The notes under the pieces are model-generated. The model was not told the DNA's origin. It saw only the letters and a list, made by a program, of their open reading frames with translations, and did no database searches. From contig JAFVTX010000046.1 of NCBI GenBank assembly GCA_017503015.1, positions 19,199-83,198 on the forward strand: DNA of 64,000 nucleotides, written 5' to 3'. Shown here in pieces: positions 1 to 9,685 of the stretch (its first letter is position 1; each line of letters starts with the position of its first letter). Made by a program: the position numbers and the translations under genes. The stretch comes from Fibrobacter sp. GTDB taxonomy: Bacteria; Fibrobacterota; Fibrobacteria; Fibrobacterales; Fibrobacteraceae.

Positions 1-114
1 GAACCAAAAGTTCCTGGTGGCAGGCGACCGGATTTTTGAAGCACGATATTAGCGGCTTCGCCGCAGTTCTGAGTTCTAAGTTATTAGTTACTAGTGAAAA
101 ATAGGACGTTTTTT

Positions 115-142
115 CTAGTAACTAGTAACTAGTAACTAGTAA
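115..142. repeat. four tandem 7-bp repeats (CTAGTAA)
   Basis: Four perfect head-to-tail copies of CTAGTAA lie just upstream of the -10-like TATATT (163-168) of the next gene, with a related TTAGTTACTAGT at 85-96. Bases 1-114 hold no complete gene. A short open frame from the window edge ends near base 110 and could be the tail of an upstream gene, but it is too short to identify. Confidence 0.7.
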
Positions 143-174
143 CTGTTTGCTTGTTATTTTATTATATTCAAGAC

Positions 175-507
175 ATGGCTATTGAAAAACTTGCAGAAAC
201 TCTTTTGGAAAAGCTCCGCTTTATTACCCAGGCGGAAACAGTCATCGGTCAGCCTATCCAGGCGGGCGAATCTACGGTGGTTCCCGTGAGCCGCGTATCC
301 GTGGGTTTCGGCTTTGGCGGTCATGCCGGCAAGGGCGATACCTCTGCCTCTGGCGGTGGGGCTTCTGTTGAACCGGTAGCGTTCTTGGTCATCAAGGGCG
401 ACGACGTACGCATTATGCCCATTACCAAAGACAGTTCGTTAGTCTCCAAGGTCATGGACATTGTTCCCGACGTAGTGAACAAGTTCAAGAAGAGCGAAGA
501 CGCTTAA
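175..507 (+). CDS. GerW/YtfJ-family protein
   Basis: A 110-residue protein that looks like the GerW (YtfJ) family. It has the order typical of that family: an N-terminal helix (IEKLAETLLEKL), a 'VIGQPI' segment, a 'VVPVSRVSVGFGFGG' strand, a glycine-rich loop and a 'PVAFLVIKGDDVRIMPI' strand. In Bacillus the family member is linked to spore germination, but it is widespread in non-sporeformers, so that role cannot be carried over. I chose the ATG at 175 over a TTG at 151 because the family alignment starts there. A TATATT box at 163-168 would put the transcript start almost on the ATG, so the mRNA may be nearly leaderless. No signal peptide is visible. Confidence 0.75.
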   Translation: MAIEKLAETLLEKLRFITQAETVIGQPIQAGESTVVPVSRVSVGFGFGGHAGKGDTSASGGGASVEPVAFLVIKGDDVRIMPITKDSSLVSKVMDIVPDVVNKFKKSEDA

Positions 508-510
508 TTT

Positions 511-538
511 GTCATCCCCGGCTTGACCGGGGATCTCC
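511..538. repeat. interspersed palindromic repeat, GTCATCCCCG...CGGGGATCTCC type
   Basis: A 28-bp palindrome with arms CCCCGG and CCGGGG in conserved flanks GTCAT and ATCTCC. Other copies lie at 55901-55927 and, inverted, at 60527-60553. Only the few bases in the loop differ. It sits just after the stop of the preceding gene and may help end transcription. Confidence 0.7.
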
Positions 539-552
539 TTTTAAAACAGAAA

Positions 553-576
553 AGGTCTCCGCATTCGCGGAGACCT
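553..576 (-). terminator. rho-independent terminator of serC
   Basis: A perfect 10-bp stem (AGGTCTCCGC with GCGGAGACCT, loop of four) is followed on the minus strand by TTTTCTGTTTT. It lies about 45 bp beyond the serC stop. Confidence 0.85.
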
Positions 577-622
577 CTCTAATTTATTGTTGGCTTGAGG
601 CGATAACCCTTCGAACGTTGGG

Positions 623-1729
623 CTAGCCCAAAACTTTCTTCTCGAAGTCGCCGAGGCAGTCCACGAGGGCTTGCACGCCTTCCACCGGCATCGCGTTGTA
701 GATGGATGCGCGGAAGCCGCCCACGGAGCGGTGACCCTTGAGCTGCTGGAGGCCGCGAGCCTTCGCGAATTCCAGGAATTCCTTGGCCAGGTCATCGGCC
801 TTGTCGGCGGCCACAACGTCCTTGTTGAACACGAAGGGCACGTTCATGATGGAGCGGTCTTCCTTGGCTGCGGTACCCACGAACACCTTGGAGTTGTCGA
901 GAGCGCTGTAAAGGAGAGCGGCCTTGGAACGGTTCACCTTTTCGATGGCTTCCACGCCGCCGAATTCCTTGAGCCACTTGAGGGTGCGGTTCATCACGTA
1001 CACGGCAAATACCGGCGGCGTGTTGAACATGTTCTTCGCGTCGATGTGGGTCTGGAAGTTCAGCATGGTGGGGATTGCGCGGTTCACCTTGCCCAGCAGG
1101 TCCTTGCGGATGATGGTCACGGTCACGCCAGCGCAGCTGATGTTCTTCTGGGCGCCGCCGTACACAACGCCGAAGTCAGACACGTTGATCTTGCGGGCGA
1201 GGAAGTCGGAGCTCACGTCGGCCATGAGGAATCCAGACTTCGGCTTCGGGATGTTGTGCCATTCCGTACCGTAGATAGTGTTGTTGGCGGTGATGTGCAG
1301 GTAGGTGGCGTTGTCGCTCATCTTCAGGTTCTTGTCAATGCGGCTGTAAGTTTCGGACTTGGTGTCGCAGGCCACGTTCACGTTACCGAACAGCTTGGCC
1401 TCTTTGCAGGCCTTGTTGGCCCACACGCCGGTCAGCGCGTAGTCAGCGGTGGCGTTCTGGTCCAAGAAGTTCATGGGGAGCATGCAGAACAGCAGGGAGC
1501 ATCCGCCGCCCAGGAACACGATGTCGTAGTTCTCGGGAATGCCCATGAGGTCGCGGAGGAACTGTTCGGTTTCTTCGAACATGCTTTCGATGGGCTTTGA
1601 ACGGTGACTCATGGAAAGGATACTGATGCCGCTGTTGGCGTAATCGATGCAGGCAGCCGAGGCTTCCTTGAGTGCTTGTTCGGGCAGGACAGAAGGCCCT
1701 GCGCTAAAGTTATAGACTTTGTTTGCCAT
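623..1729 (-). CDS. serC: phosphoserine aminotransferase
   Basis: A cytoplasmic PLP enzyme of serine biosynthesis that converts 3-phosphohydroxypyruvate and glutamate to phosphoserine and 2-oxoglutarate. The 368 residues are full length for the family. The hallmark N-terminus 'YNFSAGPSVLP' is at residues 6-16, 'SHRS' at 41-44, the glycine-rich 'FLGGGCS' at 72-78, and the PLP lysine K195 in 'GGAQKNIS'. The gene is alone on its strand between two plus-strand genes, with its own terminator at 553-576. The start 'MANKVYNFSAGP' fits the family exactly. Nothing odd is visible. Confidence 0.97.
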   Translation of the reverse strand: MANKVYNFSAGPSVLPEQALKEASAACIDYANSGISILSMSHRSKPIESMFEETEQFLRDLMGIPENYDIVFLGGGCSLLFCMLPMNFLDQNATADYALTGVWANKACKEAKLFGNVNVACDTKSETYSRIDKNLKMSDNATYLHITANNTIYGTEWHNIPKPKSGFLMADVSSDFLARKINVSDFGVVYGGAQKNISCAGVTVTIIRKDLLGKVNRAIPTMLNFQTHIDAKNMFNTPPVFAVYVMNRTLKWLKEFGGVEAIEKVNRSKAALLYSALDNSKVFVGTAAKEDRSIMNVPFVFNKDVVAADKADDLAKEFLEFAKARGLQQLKGHRSVGGFRASIYNAMPVEGVQALVDCLGDFEKKVLG

Positions 1730-1816
1730 GATTCGTTCCTTTTTTGAGGGTGGTCCCTATAGTTTTTGCGTTGCCAAATGTAGAAAAATGAGTTCACGGG
1801 AGTTTTTCACTAGAGT

Positions 1817-1900
1817 GATTATTCCAATTTGGAACGTCCTTGCCCCAAAAATGGAGAAATGCGGTATACCGAACTTTCTTGTAAATAAAAATTTACAAAC
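1817..1900 (+). promoter_or_regulatory. shared upstream motif and palindrome of a giant secreted protein gene
   Basis: The 17-bp motif GATTATTCCAATTTGGA at 1817-1833 recurs exactly at 42025-42041, upstream of the GH5 cellulase gene. Forty-seven bases further on is an inverted repeat, TTGTAAAT and ATTTACAA around AAAA (1879-1898). The cellulase gene has a matching GTAAA-N6-TTTAC element 46 bases after its motif (42088-42103). The paired arrangement suggests common regulation; the regulator is unknown. Confidence 0.6.
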
Positions 1901-1984
1901 AGAGAGAGGTAAAGAGTTTGTTTGAAATTATATTAAATATACCAATTTGTTACAAAGTAAAACTACGCCATTATGCGAGGTGTT

Positions 1985-4900
1985 ATGTCACAATTCCGTC
2001 TTTCCAAACTCCTTGCCTTGGGTTCGCTCGCCCTGGGCCTTTTTTCTGTCGTCAATGCCAGTGGTGGCCAGGAATACCTTATTGCGGACTTCGATGGGAA
2101 CGGAATAGCGACCGGTGTGGCCGTGTACGCCTATGGCGAAGGAACTGTTGCTTACGAAGGCAGTTACTTGGAAAGCAGAATCGTTGTTGAGGGGGCAGGC
2201 ATGTCGGATACCAAGGGTGCCGTGATGCAGAACGCTACCAACGTTTGCGACGATTGTGGCGATGGTGCCGAAATACAGGTGTCCGTTGGTGGGTTGGAAG
2301 GCTGCAAATACATCTCTTACGATTACAAGGGAATTTCCCATTACCTGGCCTTGCAAATGGCGGGGGATGAAGAAGGCAAATTAACGAATTGGGCCCAGCA
2401 CCGGTATTATGAGAAACAGAGTAAGGATTGGAGGCATGTCCTTATAGATGTAAGTAAAATGAAGCAGCCATTTTGGGGCGGGACTTATGTTGATTTGGAA
2501 ATGCCCCTGGTTAGAATGCTGAAGTTCAAGGCGGATTATGACGGCTCCCTTTATATTGACAATGTGGAATGTGTAGATCCCCCGACCCATATCATTAGCT
2601 TCTACAAAGGGGAAGACCTTCTTTACAGCGGAGAATTTCTCGAGGGAGAATATCCCGAATATCCTTATAAATGGGAGTTTGAAACCAATGAGTATGAATA
2701 TGAAATTTTGGGGTGGGAACCGAGGCTAGCCGTGGTGACGGCCGATGCCGATTACGTTGCCGTTTTGGACAGTAGCCTTCGCACCTATAGTATCGACTTT
2801 GAAGACCCCTATGGTTATGGAGGACAATCGCAATCCTTGCCATATGGGGCCATGCCTGAATATACGGGCAGCACACCGGTTAGGGGTGCAACCGAGGGCT
2901 ATACCTATACCTTCAAGGGGTGGGGCAAAAAGAATTGTGAAGAAACTCTTGTTACTGAGTGTTGGTACTATGACTATGAAAATGGCGAATGCCTTAAGTG
3001 GAGCGAATCTTATGATTACGTTTGCACATACGAACTGACCGGAATTCAGCCTGTAACAGGACATACGACTTACTATCCGGTGTTTGACTCCACCCTCAGG
3101 CAATACACGGTCACGTTTGCGGACTATGACGGTACAATTCTCAGTGAGAACGACTATGACTATGGCACGAATTCCAGTAGCATTACTATTCCAGACAATC
3201 CTTCAAGGGCCGGCGGATACGTTTTTGATGGCTGGAAACCGTATGTGGAACGTGTGACGGGCAACATGACCTACATTGCAAGCTATACGGCACCTAGCGG
3301 AAAATATACCGTTACCTTTATGAATGGCTCTGAAGTCTTGCAGACTGGAGAATACGAATCTGGTGACGTTCCTGAATTCAAAGGTGATAAGCCTACACGG
3401 GAATCTACGGTAAGTAACGTGTACACGTTCGCGTTCTGGGGCGATGTGGATTATAATGACGAATGGACTTATGATGCGGATTATATTGACGATAAATACA
3501 ATGATGGTATTGATGAAGTATACAAGAATACAATCTACAAGCCGGTCTGGGCAGAAACTTGCAAAAAGTACATGGTTGTGTACAAGGATGACGACGGCAC
3601 CGAGTTGGATTCTGCGGAAACTTGTTATGGGAATAGCCGGCCATATCTTGATGTGGCGACCAAGGCCACCATGTCGGATGACTACGAATTGGCGGGCTGG
3701 ATTCTTGAAGGGGATCCCGTTCCAGAATTTGACTGGAAGTTTGAAGATTGGAAACCCATAATCGAAAGGACCGTTTTTGTAGCGGTGTATAAGTACAAAG
3801 TCAAATTTGTAAATGATGACCTTTCTGACCTGTATTATGACTATTTCATGCCTGGCGCTGTCCCCGGCCTCCCCTCGTATGTTACTCCTTATAAGGAGCC
3901 TTCGGTTGATTATTCTTATGAGTTTGTGGGCTGGGACAAGGATTTTGCACCTGCAACGGAACCTACGACATACATGGCGATGTATGTGCCTGTTCCCGTG
4001 CCCTCTAGCCCCGTTTTGGAAATTGCAGAAGGGGAAGGCTTTGTAATCGACGACTTTGAAGATGGTGATGTGGCTAGCAATTTGGGTACCAGTTGGCATG
4101 TCTATAGCGATAATGGCGTCTGTCTTTATGATTACAAGGGGTATTGTGAACGGTATGGCGAGTCTACGATTTCCCAGCAGGTGGTGGAAGACGTGGAGCA
4201 CGGCAATGTCTTGCACGTTGGATATGTCATTGATGATTGGGCTGGTATAGGCCTGCCGCTTGCTGCCACCGGAGCGCTGGACCTTTCGCAGTGCAGTGCC
4301 ATCCAGTACGATTACAGGGGAGGTGCGCACAAATTTAGGATAGAGAGCCCTTACGGGGTAGATGACCAGCACTTCCATAGATGGGTGGAGGCCAGCGATG
4401 AATGGACTACCGCCACGCTCTATTGGAGTGAATTTGAAAACTATTACATGGATTTGTCCATTGATGTGGTACGCAGCCGTGCTACCCAGTTTATTTGGGA
4501 CCTGCATCATGACGGCGAAACCATTGAAATTGATAATGTGAAGTGTCTGAATAGGCCCAGTTATGTGGTGCGGTTCTACGACGAAGACGGCACGACGCTG
4601 CTGGATAGCGCCGAGTTCGTGGAAGGGGAAACTCCCATATACCGCGGCTCCAAGGACATAGACAATATTGCCTGGGAAATGAGCAATGAACGAATGCTGT
4701 ACAGTGCCAACTGGACTCCGGAGCTGGCACCTGTATCGGCAAATGTAGATTACACGCTGGTGTATGCGTCCAGCACAAGGAAATACCTCGTTTATTTCTC
4801 TGCCGGGAAAGATTCGTATCAACATGAATATGAGTATGGCGAAACTCCTGAATATAATGGACCTACACCTTCACGTGATCCGGAGGACGATTGCAGAGAG

Positions 4901-7900
4901 TGGGCATTTACAGATTGGTCCTATTGGTCCTGTGATGAATATGGTATGTGTGGACAATCCTATGGTATAACATCGGTAACGGGTGATAGGGAGTATAGCG
5001 CTAATTTTGAGTGCGTAGATAAGGTCACCTATACTATTACCTTCCTGGATGACGAGGGTAACGTGCTGCCGAAATCTGGCGAGTATGAGGCCGGCTCATG
5101 GTTAGGCTCATATTGGCCGGAGAAGGCCCCTACGGATGAATATGAGTATGAATTCATAGGGTGGAAACCAGAATTGGAGATGGTCTTTGGACCTGCAACC
5201 TATACGGCAATGTTTGAATCCCGTGTTCGCAGCTATCCTGTGAGGTTTGTGGACAACGATGGATCAACAATCTACGTAGATGGTGAGTATGAAATATATT
5301 ATGAATATGGAACTCCGTTCAGTAACATAGAAAAGCCCGAAGACCCATCTAGAGACCCAGATGGTGAAGTGGAATACACCTTTGCGGGCTGGTCGCCGTC
5401 TATTGATGATGGTGTCGTGACTGGTGCGCTCACGTTTGTCGCCACCTATACTTCTACCGCAGGGACCTATACTGTTACCTTTATCGATGGAAACGATAGA
5501 ATCCTGTATTCGGCGGAATATGCAGAAAATGAAGTTCCTGTGTATGAAGGCGAAACACCCACGAAGTGGCCAACGGAACAGTTCACCTACACGTGGGATG
5601 AAGCGGATGGCTGGGATAAGCCCCTTGCTGCTGTGACAGGCCCCGTTGTCTATACGGCCAAGTTCACGGCACAACCTAGAAGTTATGAGGTGGTGTTTAT
5701 CAATGACGATGGCACCGAACTCTACCGCAATACATACGAATACGGGTCCACCATAACTGATGCCCCGACAGAAACCCAGGTGACTGCTGGAAAGACTGGC
5801 GAATTTAGGTATGACCCGGATTGGTGCGGTACATACGAAGATTGTGAAGAATATGATGACGAATATGAATGTGTGAAAAAGACGTATGAACGTGCTTGGT
5901 GTGGCGGCTTGGATGCCGTGACTAGAGACAGGGTCTATATGGCCAATATTAAATACAAGGTGAATCTCAATAATTATGACGATGTTACTGTCCTAAGTGA
6001 ATGGTTTGCATATGGAACCGACATTGCTGACGAATTCTATTGGGATATAAAGGATAACTATGCCCGATTTGTGAAAGCCCCTACTGTCCAGTGGGATTAT
6101 CGTTGGAACGAACAATGGAATGTAGAAATGGTTCCGGTTACCGGATCTGTCACCTATAAGGCGAAACTAGACAGTTCCCTGAGAAAGTATGCCGTGAAAT
6201 TTGTTGACGAAGACGGCACTGTTCTGAAGGAAGCCGTTGAGTATGAATATGGAACTCTTGCTTCGGCAATAGAACTTCCGGACGAGACTCCTACTAAGGA
6301 ACCCACTGTTGCCGAAACGTTTGCCTTTGCGGGCTGGGATGTTTCCGATGTGACTGGGAGTATAACTTACGTGGCGTCGTTTACTCCTTCGCCTAGAATG
6401 TACACGGTATCCTTTGTGGATGAGGATGATTCGCCTATTGCATCTGCGGAATACGCATACGGAACGGCGGCATCTGCGATTGTGCTGCCGGATGCGCCAC
6501 TCAAGGCGAATCGCAGGTTTGTAGGCTGGAATCCCGAGGTGTCTGACGTGGATGGAACTGCAGAATATGTGGCACAGTATGTGGATGACAACAAGTTTGT
6601 GATTACCTGGCGTAATGACGATGGCACGCTTCTTTACGAGGGAACCTATTCAAGTGGGGAAACGCCTGTTTATGGAGGTGAAACCCCTGTCAAGGAATCT
6701 ACGGATGAGTACAGTTACGAATTTGCAGGCTGGACCCTGTCCGCAGAATCGGAGGCGGGAGATAGGGAGTACGTGGCGACTTATACAGGTACAAAGCGCA
6801 AGTACCTTGTTCGGTTCGTAAACTACAACGAGACCTTGCTATTTGAGAACGTGTACGAATATGGCACGCCCGTTGCGGATATCGAAGTCCCGGAAAACCC
6901 GACAAAACCCTCTACGGAGACCAATGTCTATACCTTTGTGGGTTGGAGTCCTGAATTGTCCGATGTAACTGGAGAAGTTACCTACACGGCTCGGTTCGCT
7001 GGTAGGCCCATTACCAGTTCCTCTAGCAGTGCTGTGGTAAGCAGCAGTTCTGCGGAAGAATCCAGCAGTTCCGAAGCGTCTAGCAGCAGCGAAGAAGAAT
7101 CCAGTTCTAGCGAAGAAACTGCCGAATCTAGCAGTTCCGAGACTGTGGTCTCCAGTTCTAGCGAAGAGCCCGAGATATCTAGCAGCAGTGCGGAAGAGTC
7201 CAGCAGCAGCGTGCAGATGTTTACGGTGACGTATGAGTGCCACTTGGCACCTCTTATAAATTGTTGGCTTCGCAATATCCCGTATCAAATAACTGTGGCA
7301 GAAGGAACCCCGATATCGTCAGTGATTCCGGCGGAAAATCCAAAGATTAGCTTCGATGAAACGGAACAGTATACCTATGAATTTGTCGAGTGGAGTTTCA
7401 CTGGGGAAACTGTGAATGAGAATATCCAATTGATTGCGGAATTTATTCGGGTTGTTCGTCAGTACACCATCACCTTCGTAGATTGGGACGGCTCGGAGAT
7501 TGCTTCTGACGACTACGAATATGGTACGTCGGCAACAGACATAACGCCTAGCGCCCCCACCAGGGAAAGCGACGAGCAATACTCCTACACCTTTGCGGGT
7601 TGGAGCCCTTCTGTTGCAATCGTGACGGGGGAGGCCACCTACACGGCCACCTATACGCCAACGCCGTTGCCCTCCAGCAGCAGTGGCGAAGAAGAGTCCA
7701 GCAGTAGCGAAACGCCGGTGGTTTCTAGCTCTAGCGAAGAACCGATTGAATCCAGTTCTAGTGAAACGCCGGTTGTTTCCAGCTCCAGCGAAACGCCTGT
7801 AGCCAGCAGTAGTTCTGAGAAACCGGCCTCTAGTAGCAGTACAGAGATTGCCGCGAACTCTTCGAGTTCAACTTCGGCACCGCTCAGTTCAAGTCGCGAT

Positions 7901-8257
7901 GACGACGCTAGCTCCAGTTCTAGCTCTGCCGACAAGCCGAAATCTAGCGCAAGTGAGGACGATAGCTCCAGTAGTTCCGATGCTAAGTCTAGTTCTAGCG
8001 CCAAGCCCGACGGACTCTACCCGACGGTGGGCAGTGTGAACATGGTTTTTGCCCACAACGAGCTGACGGTCACCGTGCCTAAGGCGTCGGAAGTCAAGGT
8101 CCAGGTGTTCGACATGCAGGGTAACTTGCAGGAACGCTATCAGGGTTACTCTGCCGGAGACCACGTGGTATCGCTCAGGCACCTGAACAAGGGCGTGTAC
8201 ATTGTCCGGGTGGCAAGCGGGAGTGCCGTCAAGAACATGCGTGTAATGGTGCGTTAG
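1985..8257 (+). CDS. giant secreted InlB-repeat protein with carbohydrate-binding-like modules and T9SS-like C-terminus
   Basis: About 2090 residues, secreted by an N-terminal signal peptide (hydrophobic 'LALGSLALGLFSVVNA'). The order is a CBM11-like beta-sandwich module (roughly 25-200), six InlB/Listeria-Bacteroides-type repeats ('YTVTF..DG', 'YEYGT', 'FAGW', 'VTG..Y.A.Y'), a second CBM-like module ('VIDDFEDGD' to 'IEIDNVKC', about 680-860), eleven more repeats, a Ser-rich linker, two repeats, another Ser-rich linker, and a C-terminal sorting-like domain ending 'GVYIVRVASGSAVKNMRVMVR'. No glycoside hydrolase is recognisable, so an adhesive or substrate-binding surface role is the likeliest inference. 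I chose ATG 1985, not 1973, because GAGG then precedes the start as it does in the paralogue at 42210. Confidence 0.85.
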   Translation: MSQFRLSKLLALGSLALGLFSVVNASGGQEYLIADFDGNGIATGVAVYAYGEGTVAYEGSYLESRIVVEGAGMSDTKGAVMQNATNVCDDCGDGAEIQVSVGGLEGCKYISYDYKGISHYLALQMAGDEEGKLTNWAQHRYYEKQSKDWRHVLIDVSKMKQPFWGGTYVDLEMPLVRMLKFKADYDGSLYIDNVECVDPPTHIISFYKGEDLLYSGEFLEGEYPEYPYKWEFETNEYEYEILGWEPRLAVVTADADYVAVLDSSLRTYSIDFEDPYGYGGQSQSLPYGAMPEYTGSTPVRGATEGYTYTFKGWGKKNCEETLVTECWYYDYENGECLKWSESYDYVCTYELTGIQPVTGHTTYYPVFDSTLRQYTVTFADYDGTILSENDYDYGTNSSSITIPDNPSRAGGYVFDGWKPYVERVTGNMTYIASYTAPSGKYTVTFMNGSEVLQTGEYESGDVPEFKGDKPTRESTVSNVYTFAFWGDVDYNDEWTYDADYIDDKYNDGIDEVYKNTIYKPVWAETCKKYMVVYKDDDGTELDSAETCYGNSRPYLDVATKATMSDDYELAGWILEGDPVPEFDWKFEDWKPIIERTVFVAVYKYKVKFVNDDLSDLYYDYFMPGAVPGLPSYVTPYKEPSVDYSYEFVGWDKDFAPATEPTTYMAMYVPVPVPSSPVLEIAEGEGFVIDDFEDGDVASNLGTSWHVYSDNGVCLYDYKGYCERYGESTISQQVVEDVEHGNVLHVGYVIDDWAGIGLPLAATGALDLSQCSAIQYDYRGGAHKFRIESPYGVDDQHFHRWVEASDEWTTATLYWSEFENYYMDLSIDVVRSRATQFIWDLHHDGETIEIDNVKCLNRPSYVVRFYDEDGTTLLDSAEFVEGETPIYRGSKDIDNIAWEMSNERMLYSANWTPELAPVSANVDYTLVYASSTRKYLVYFSAGKDSYQHEYEYGETPEYNGPTPSRDPEDDCREWAFTDWSYWSCDEYGMCGQSYGITSVTGDREYSANFECVDKVTYTITFLDDEGNVLPKSGEYEAGSWLGSYWPEKAPTDEYEYEFIGWKPELEMVFGPATYTAMFESRVRSYPVRFVDNDGSTIYVDGEYEIYYEYGTPFSNIEKPEDPSRDPDGEVEYTFAGWSPSIDDGVVTGALTFVATYTSTAGTYTVTFIDGNDRILYSAEYAENEVPVYEGETPTKWPTEQFTYTWDEADGWDKPLAAVTGPVVYTAKFTAQPRSYEVVFINDDGTELYRNTYEYGSTITDAPTETQVTAGKTGEFRYDPDWCGTYEDCEEYDDEYECVKKTYERAWCGGLDAVTRDRVYMANIKYKVNLNNYDDVTVLSEWFAYGTDIADEFYWDIKDNYARFVKAPTVQWDYRWNEQWNVEMVPVTGSVTYKAKLDSSLRKYAVKFVDEDGTVLKEAVEYEYGTLASAIELPDETPTKEPTVAETFAFAGWDVSDVTGSITYVASFTPSPRMYTVSFVDEDDSPIASAEYAYGTAASAIVLPDAPLKANRRFVGWNPEVSDVDGTAEYVAQYVDDNKFVITWRNDDGTLLYEGTYSSGETPVYGGETPVKESTDEYSYEFAGWTLSAESEAGDREYVATYTGTKRKYLVRFVNYNETLLFENVYEYGTPVADIEVPENPTKPSTETNVYTFVGWSPELSDVTGEVTYTARFAGRPITSSSSSAVVSSSSAEESSSSEASSSSEEESSSSEETAESSSSETVVSSSSEEPEISSSSAEESSSSVQMFTVTYECHLAPLINCWLRNIPYQITVAEGTPISSVIPAENPKISFDETEQYTYEFVEWSFTGETVNENIQLIAEFIRVVRQYTITFVDWDGSEIASDDYEYGTSATDITPSAPTRESDEQYSYTFAGWSPSVAIVTGEATYTATYTPTPLPSSSSGEEESSSSETPVVSSSSEEPIESSSSETPVVSSSSETPVASSSSEKPASSSSTEIAANSSSSTSAPLSSSRDDDASSSSSSADKPKSSASEDDSSSSSDAKSSSSAKPDGLYPTVGSVNMVFAHNELTVTVPKASEVKVQVFDMQGNLQERYQGYSAGDHVVSLRHLNKGVYIVRVASGSAVKNMRVMVR
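7778..8094 (+). repeat. copy 1 of long direct repeats shared with the GH5 cellulase gene
   Basis: This part of the coding sequence contains 101 bp (7778-7878) and 83 bp (8012-8094) that are identical to 46761-46861 and 46998-47080 on the far side of the prophage. They encode the Ser-rich linker and the start of the sorting domain. Confidence 0.9.
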
Positions 8258-8305
8258 CAGTAGACTGTCATCCTGGAAGCCCCAAGGGGGCTGATAGGAT
8301 CCACA

Positions 8306-8333
8306 AAAAAATCCCGGTTCATCCGGGATTTTT
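8306..8333 (+). terminator. rho-independent terminator
   Basis: ATCCCGG and CCGGGAT flank a 5-base loop. There is an A-run before and TTTTT after. It lies 50 bp beyond the stop of the giant secreted protein gene. Confidence 0.9.
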
Positions 8334-8516
8334 CATTTCTCTCGTCATTCTGACCCTGGAGCACGAAGTGCGATAGGGGAAGAATCCAGTCCTAAATCTT
8401 GTAACCTGCTTCGGATGGTATGGCGTTGGGGCCTGGATCCTTCGGCCCCTTACAGGGCACTCAGGATGACGCAGAGTGCGCGCCACTCAGGATGACAAAA
8501 AAAACGTCTTTTTTTT
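8334..8516. other. host intergenic DNA up to the prophage junction
   Basis: No gene is visible. It holds small repeats typical of this genome, such as CACTCAGGATGAC at 8458-8470 and again at 8484-8496. It ends in an AACGTC-T-run tract where the prophage appears to begin. Confidence 0.5.
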
Positions 8517-8830
8517 TGTATAAACTTGTCTGCTATGCCAAAGCGGAAGTAATGAGAAAAGAAATAAATCAGTGAATGTGGCTGGAGCCCTTGATTTTAT
8601 TGGGTTTTCTTTTCTCATTTAACCCGAAAAATGTGTGTTTTTTGATTTTGCTGCTTTTTCGCAATTTTCGCGGTTTCTTCATTTTGCGGAAAAAGATGTT
8701 TCACTTTTCGTGAGACATTTTTTTTATGAATTGGCGTTTTTAGTCCGTTAAAGGCATTTTGAATTTTTCTTGAAAATTGCGGTGCGGACATTTGGTGCGG
8801 ACATGTTTTTGAGTTTTTCGCAATTCGTGA
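8517..8830. other. prophage left end with candidate transposase-binding motifs
   Basis: No convincing gene. It contains a perfect 14-bp inverted repeat AATGAGAAAAGAAA/TTTCTTTTCTCATT (8551-8564 and 8606-8619), GTTTCAC at about 8698, and CGTGAGACA at 8709-8717 and 8826-8834. The TGAGACA words recur inverted at the right end. This resembles the clustered MuA sites at Mu ends. A minus-strand open frame over 8615-9274 is an out-of-frame shadow. Confidence 0.45.
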
Positions 8831-8832
8831 GA

Positions 8833-8863
8833 CAAAAAAAGAGGCAGGATTTTGCATCCTGCC
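8833..8863 (-). terminator. terminator of the leftward early operon
   Basis: On the minus strand GGCAGGAT and ATCCTGCC form the stem, followed by TCTTTTTTT. It lies 25 bp after the last early gene. Confidence 0.9.
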
Positions 8864-8888
8864 GTTAAATTTTTCGCGGTGTAGAAAA

Positions 8889-9680
8889 TCAGCCTTCGGT
8901 TTTTTCACCTTTTTTCTTCTGGAGTATGGCGGCGAACTCTTCGATGGTGGGCACCTGGAGTGTTCCCTTGCCGTAGGGGTTCGGGGAGCGCATCTGCGGG
9001 CATCCTGTGCCGAGTTTCTTGCTAGTGGCGTATTTCTTGACCATTTCGCGGACTTCGAAGGCGTTGAATGGGTATTCCAGGCGGTCGAAGCCGTAGAACT
9101 GGAGCACGGTGCCGATGAACGGATCGTGGAATACGAGCTTTTCTTTCTGCTTGGCAAGCGAAGCCGTTTTCTTGAGCAGCATGGGAAGCAAGAGCTCCAG
9201 CTGGCTGTCGGTTTCAGCCTGTTCGGGGGTCTTTTGTGAGCCCTGGAAGTCCTTCCAGTTCCTGAGCGCGGCATGCCAGTCGGAGAGCGGGAGCCCGGAT
9301 TTCATCTTCCAGCCGGTCATGGCGTAGTAGTTGTAGAAGCGGCGGGCGCAGTCGGCGGACTTGCCGAGCTTCGCGGCGTACTCTACGGCTTCGTCTTCGC
9401 TTGCAGGGCGGTTTCCAACGTTTGTGCGGGTGTTCTTCCCGGAGCGCTTGACGGACACGACGCAGTAATCATCCTTGATGCCTACGGCGTCCTCTGCGTG
9501 CATGATAAATGTGATGCGCACGGTAAGGCTACGGCCTGTTTCATTACCGCCTTCGGTTTCGAAGAGCACCAGACGGTCGCCAACGCAGTAGAGCCTGTCA
9601 ACCTTGTGGATGACGAAGGTCAAGTCGCCGTTCATGAGCGATTCAAAGTTCCTTTTTCTGATTTTCAAGACGTATTCCAT
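8889..9680 (-). CDS. DUF3850-like (PUA/ASCH fold) phage protein with C-terminal extension
   Basis: 263 residues. The first 80 or so ('YVLKIRKRNFESLMNGDLTF', then 'YCVGDRLVLFE' and 'GRSLTVRITFI') resemble the DUF3850 domain, an ASCH/PUA-like fold thought to bind RNA or nucleotides. The remaining 180 residues are unrecognised and rich in Lys and aromatic residues. I chose the ATG at 9680 because GAGGTAA precedes it at good spacing; the frame is open further upstream but overlaps the previous gene. It is the last gene of the leftward early operon, five bases after another PUA-like protein. Its role in the phage is unknown. Confidence 0.6.
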   Translation of the reverse strand: MEYVLKIRKRNFESLMNGDLTFVIHKVDRLYCVGDRLVLFETEGGNETGRSLTVRITFIMHAEDAVGIKDDYCVVSVKRSGKNTRTNVGNRPASEDEAVEYAAKLGKSADCARRFYNYYAMTGWKMKSGLPLSDWHAALRNWKDFQGSQKTPEQAETDSQLELLLPMLLKKTASLAKQKEKLVFHDPFIGTVLQFYGFDRLEYPFNAFEVREMVKKYATSKKLGTGCPQMRSPNPYGKGTLQVPTIEEFAAILQKKKGEKTEG

Positions 9681-9685
9681 AGCGT

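Noticed and set aside
671..1600. 309-codon plus-strand frame opposite serC
   Set aside because: Antisense shadow of a clear aminotransferase gene in a high-GC stretch.
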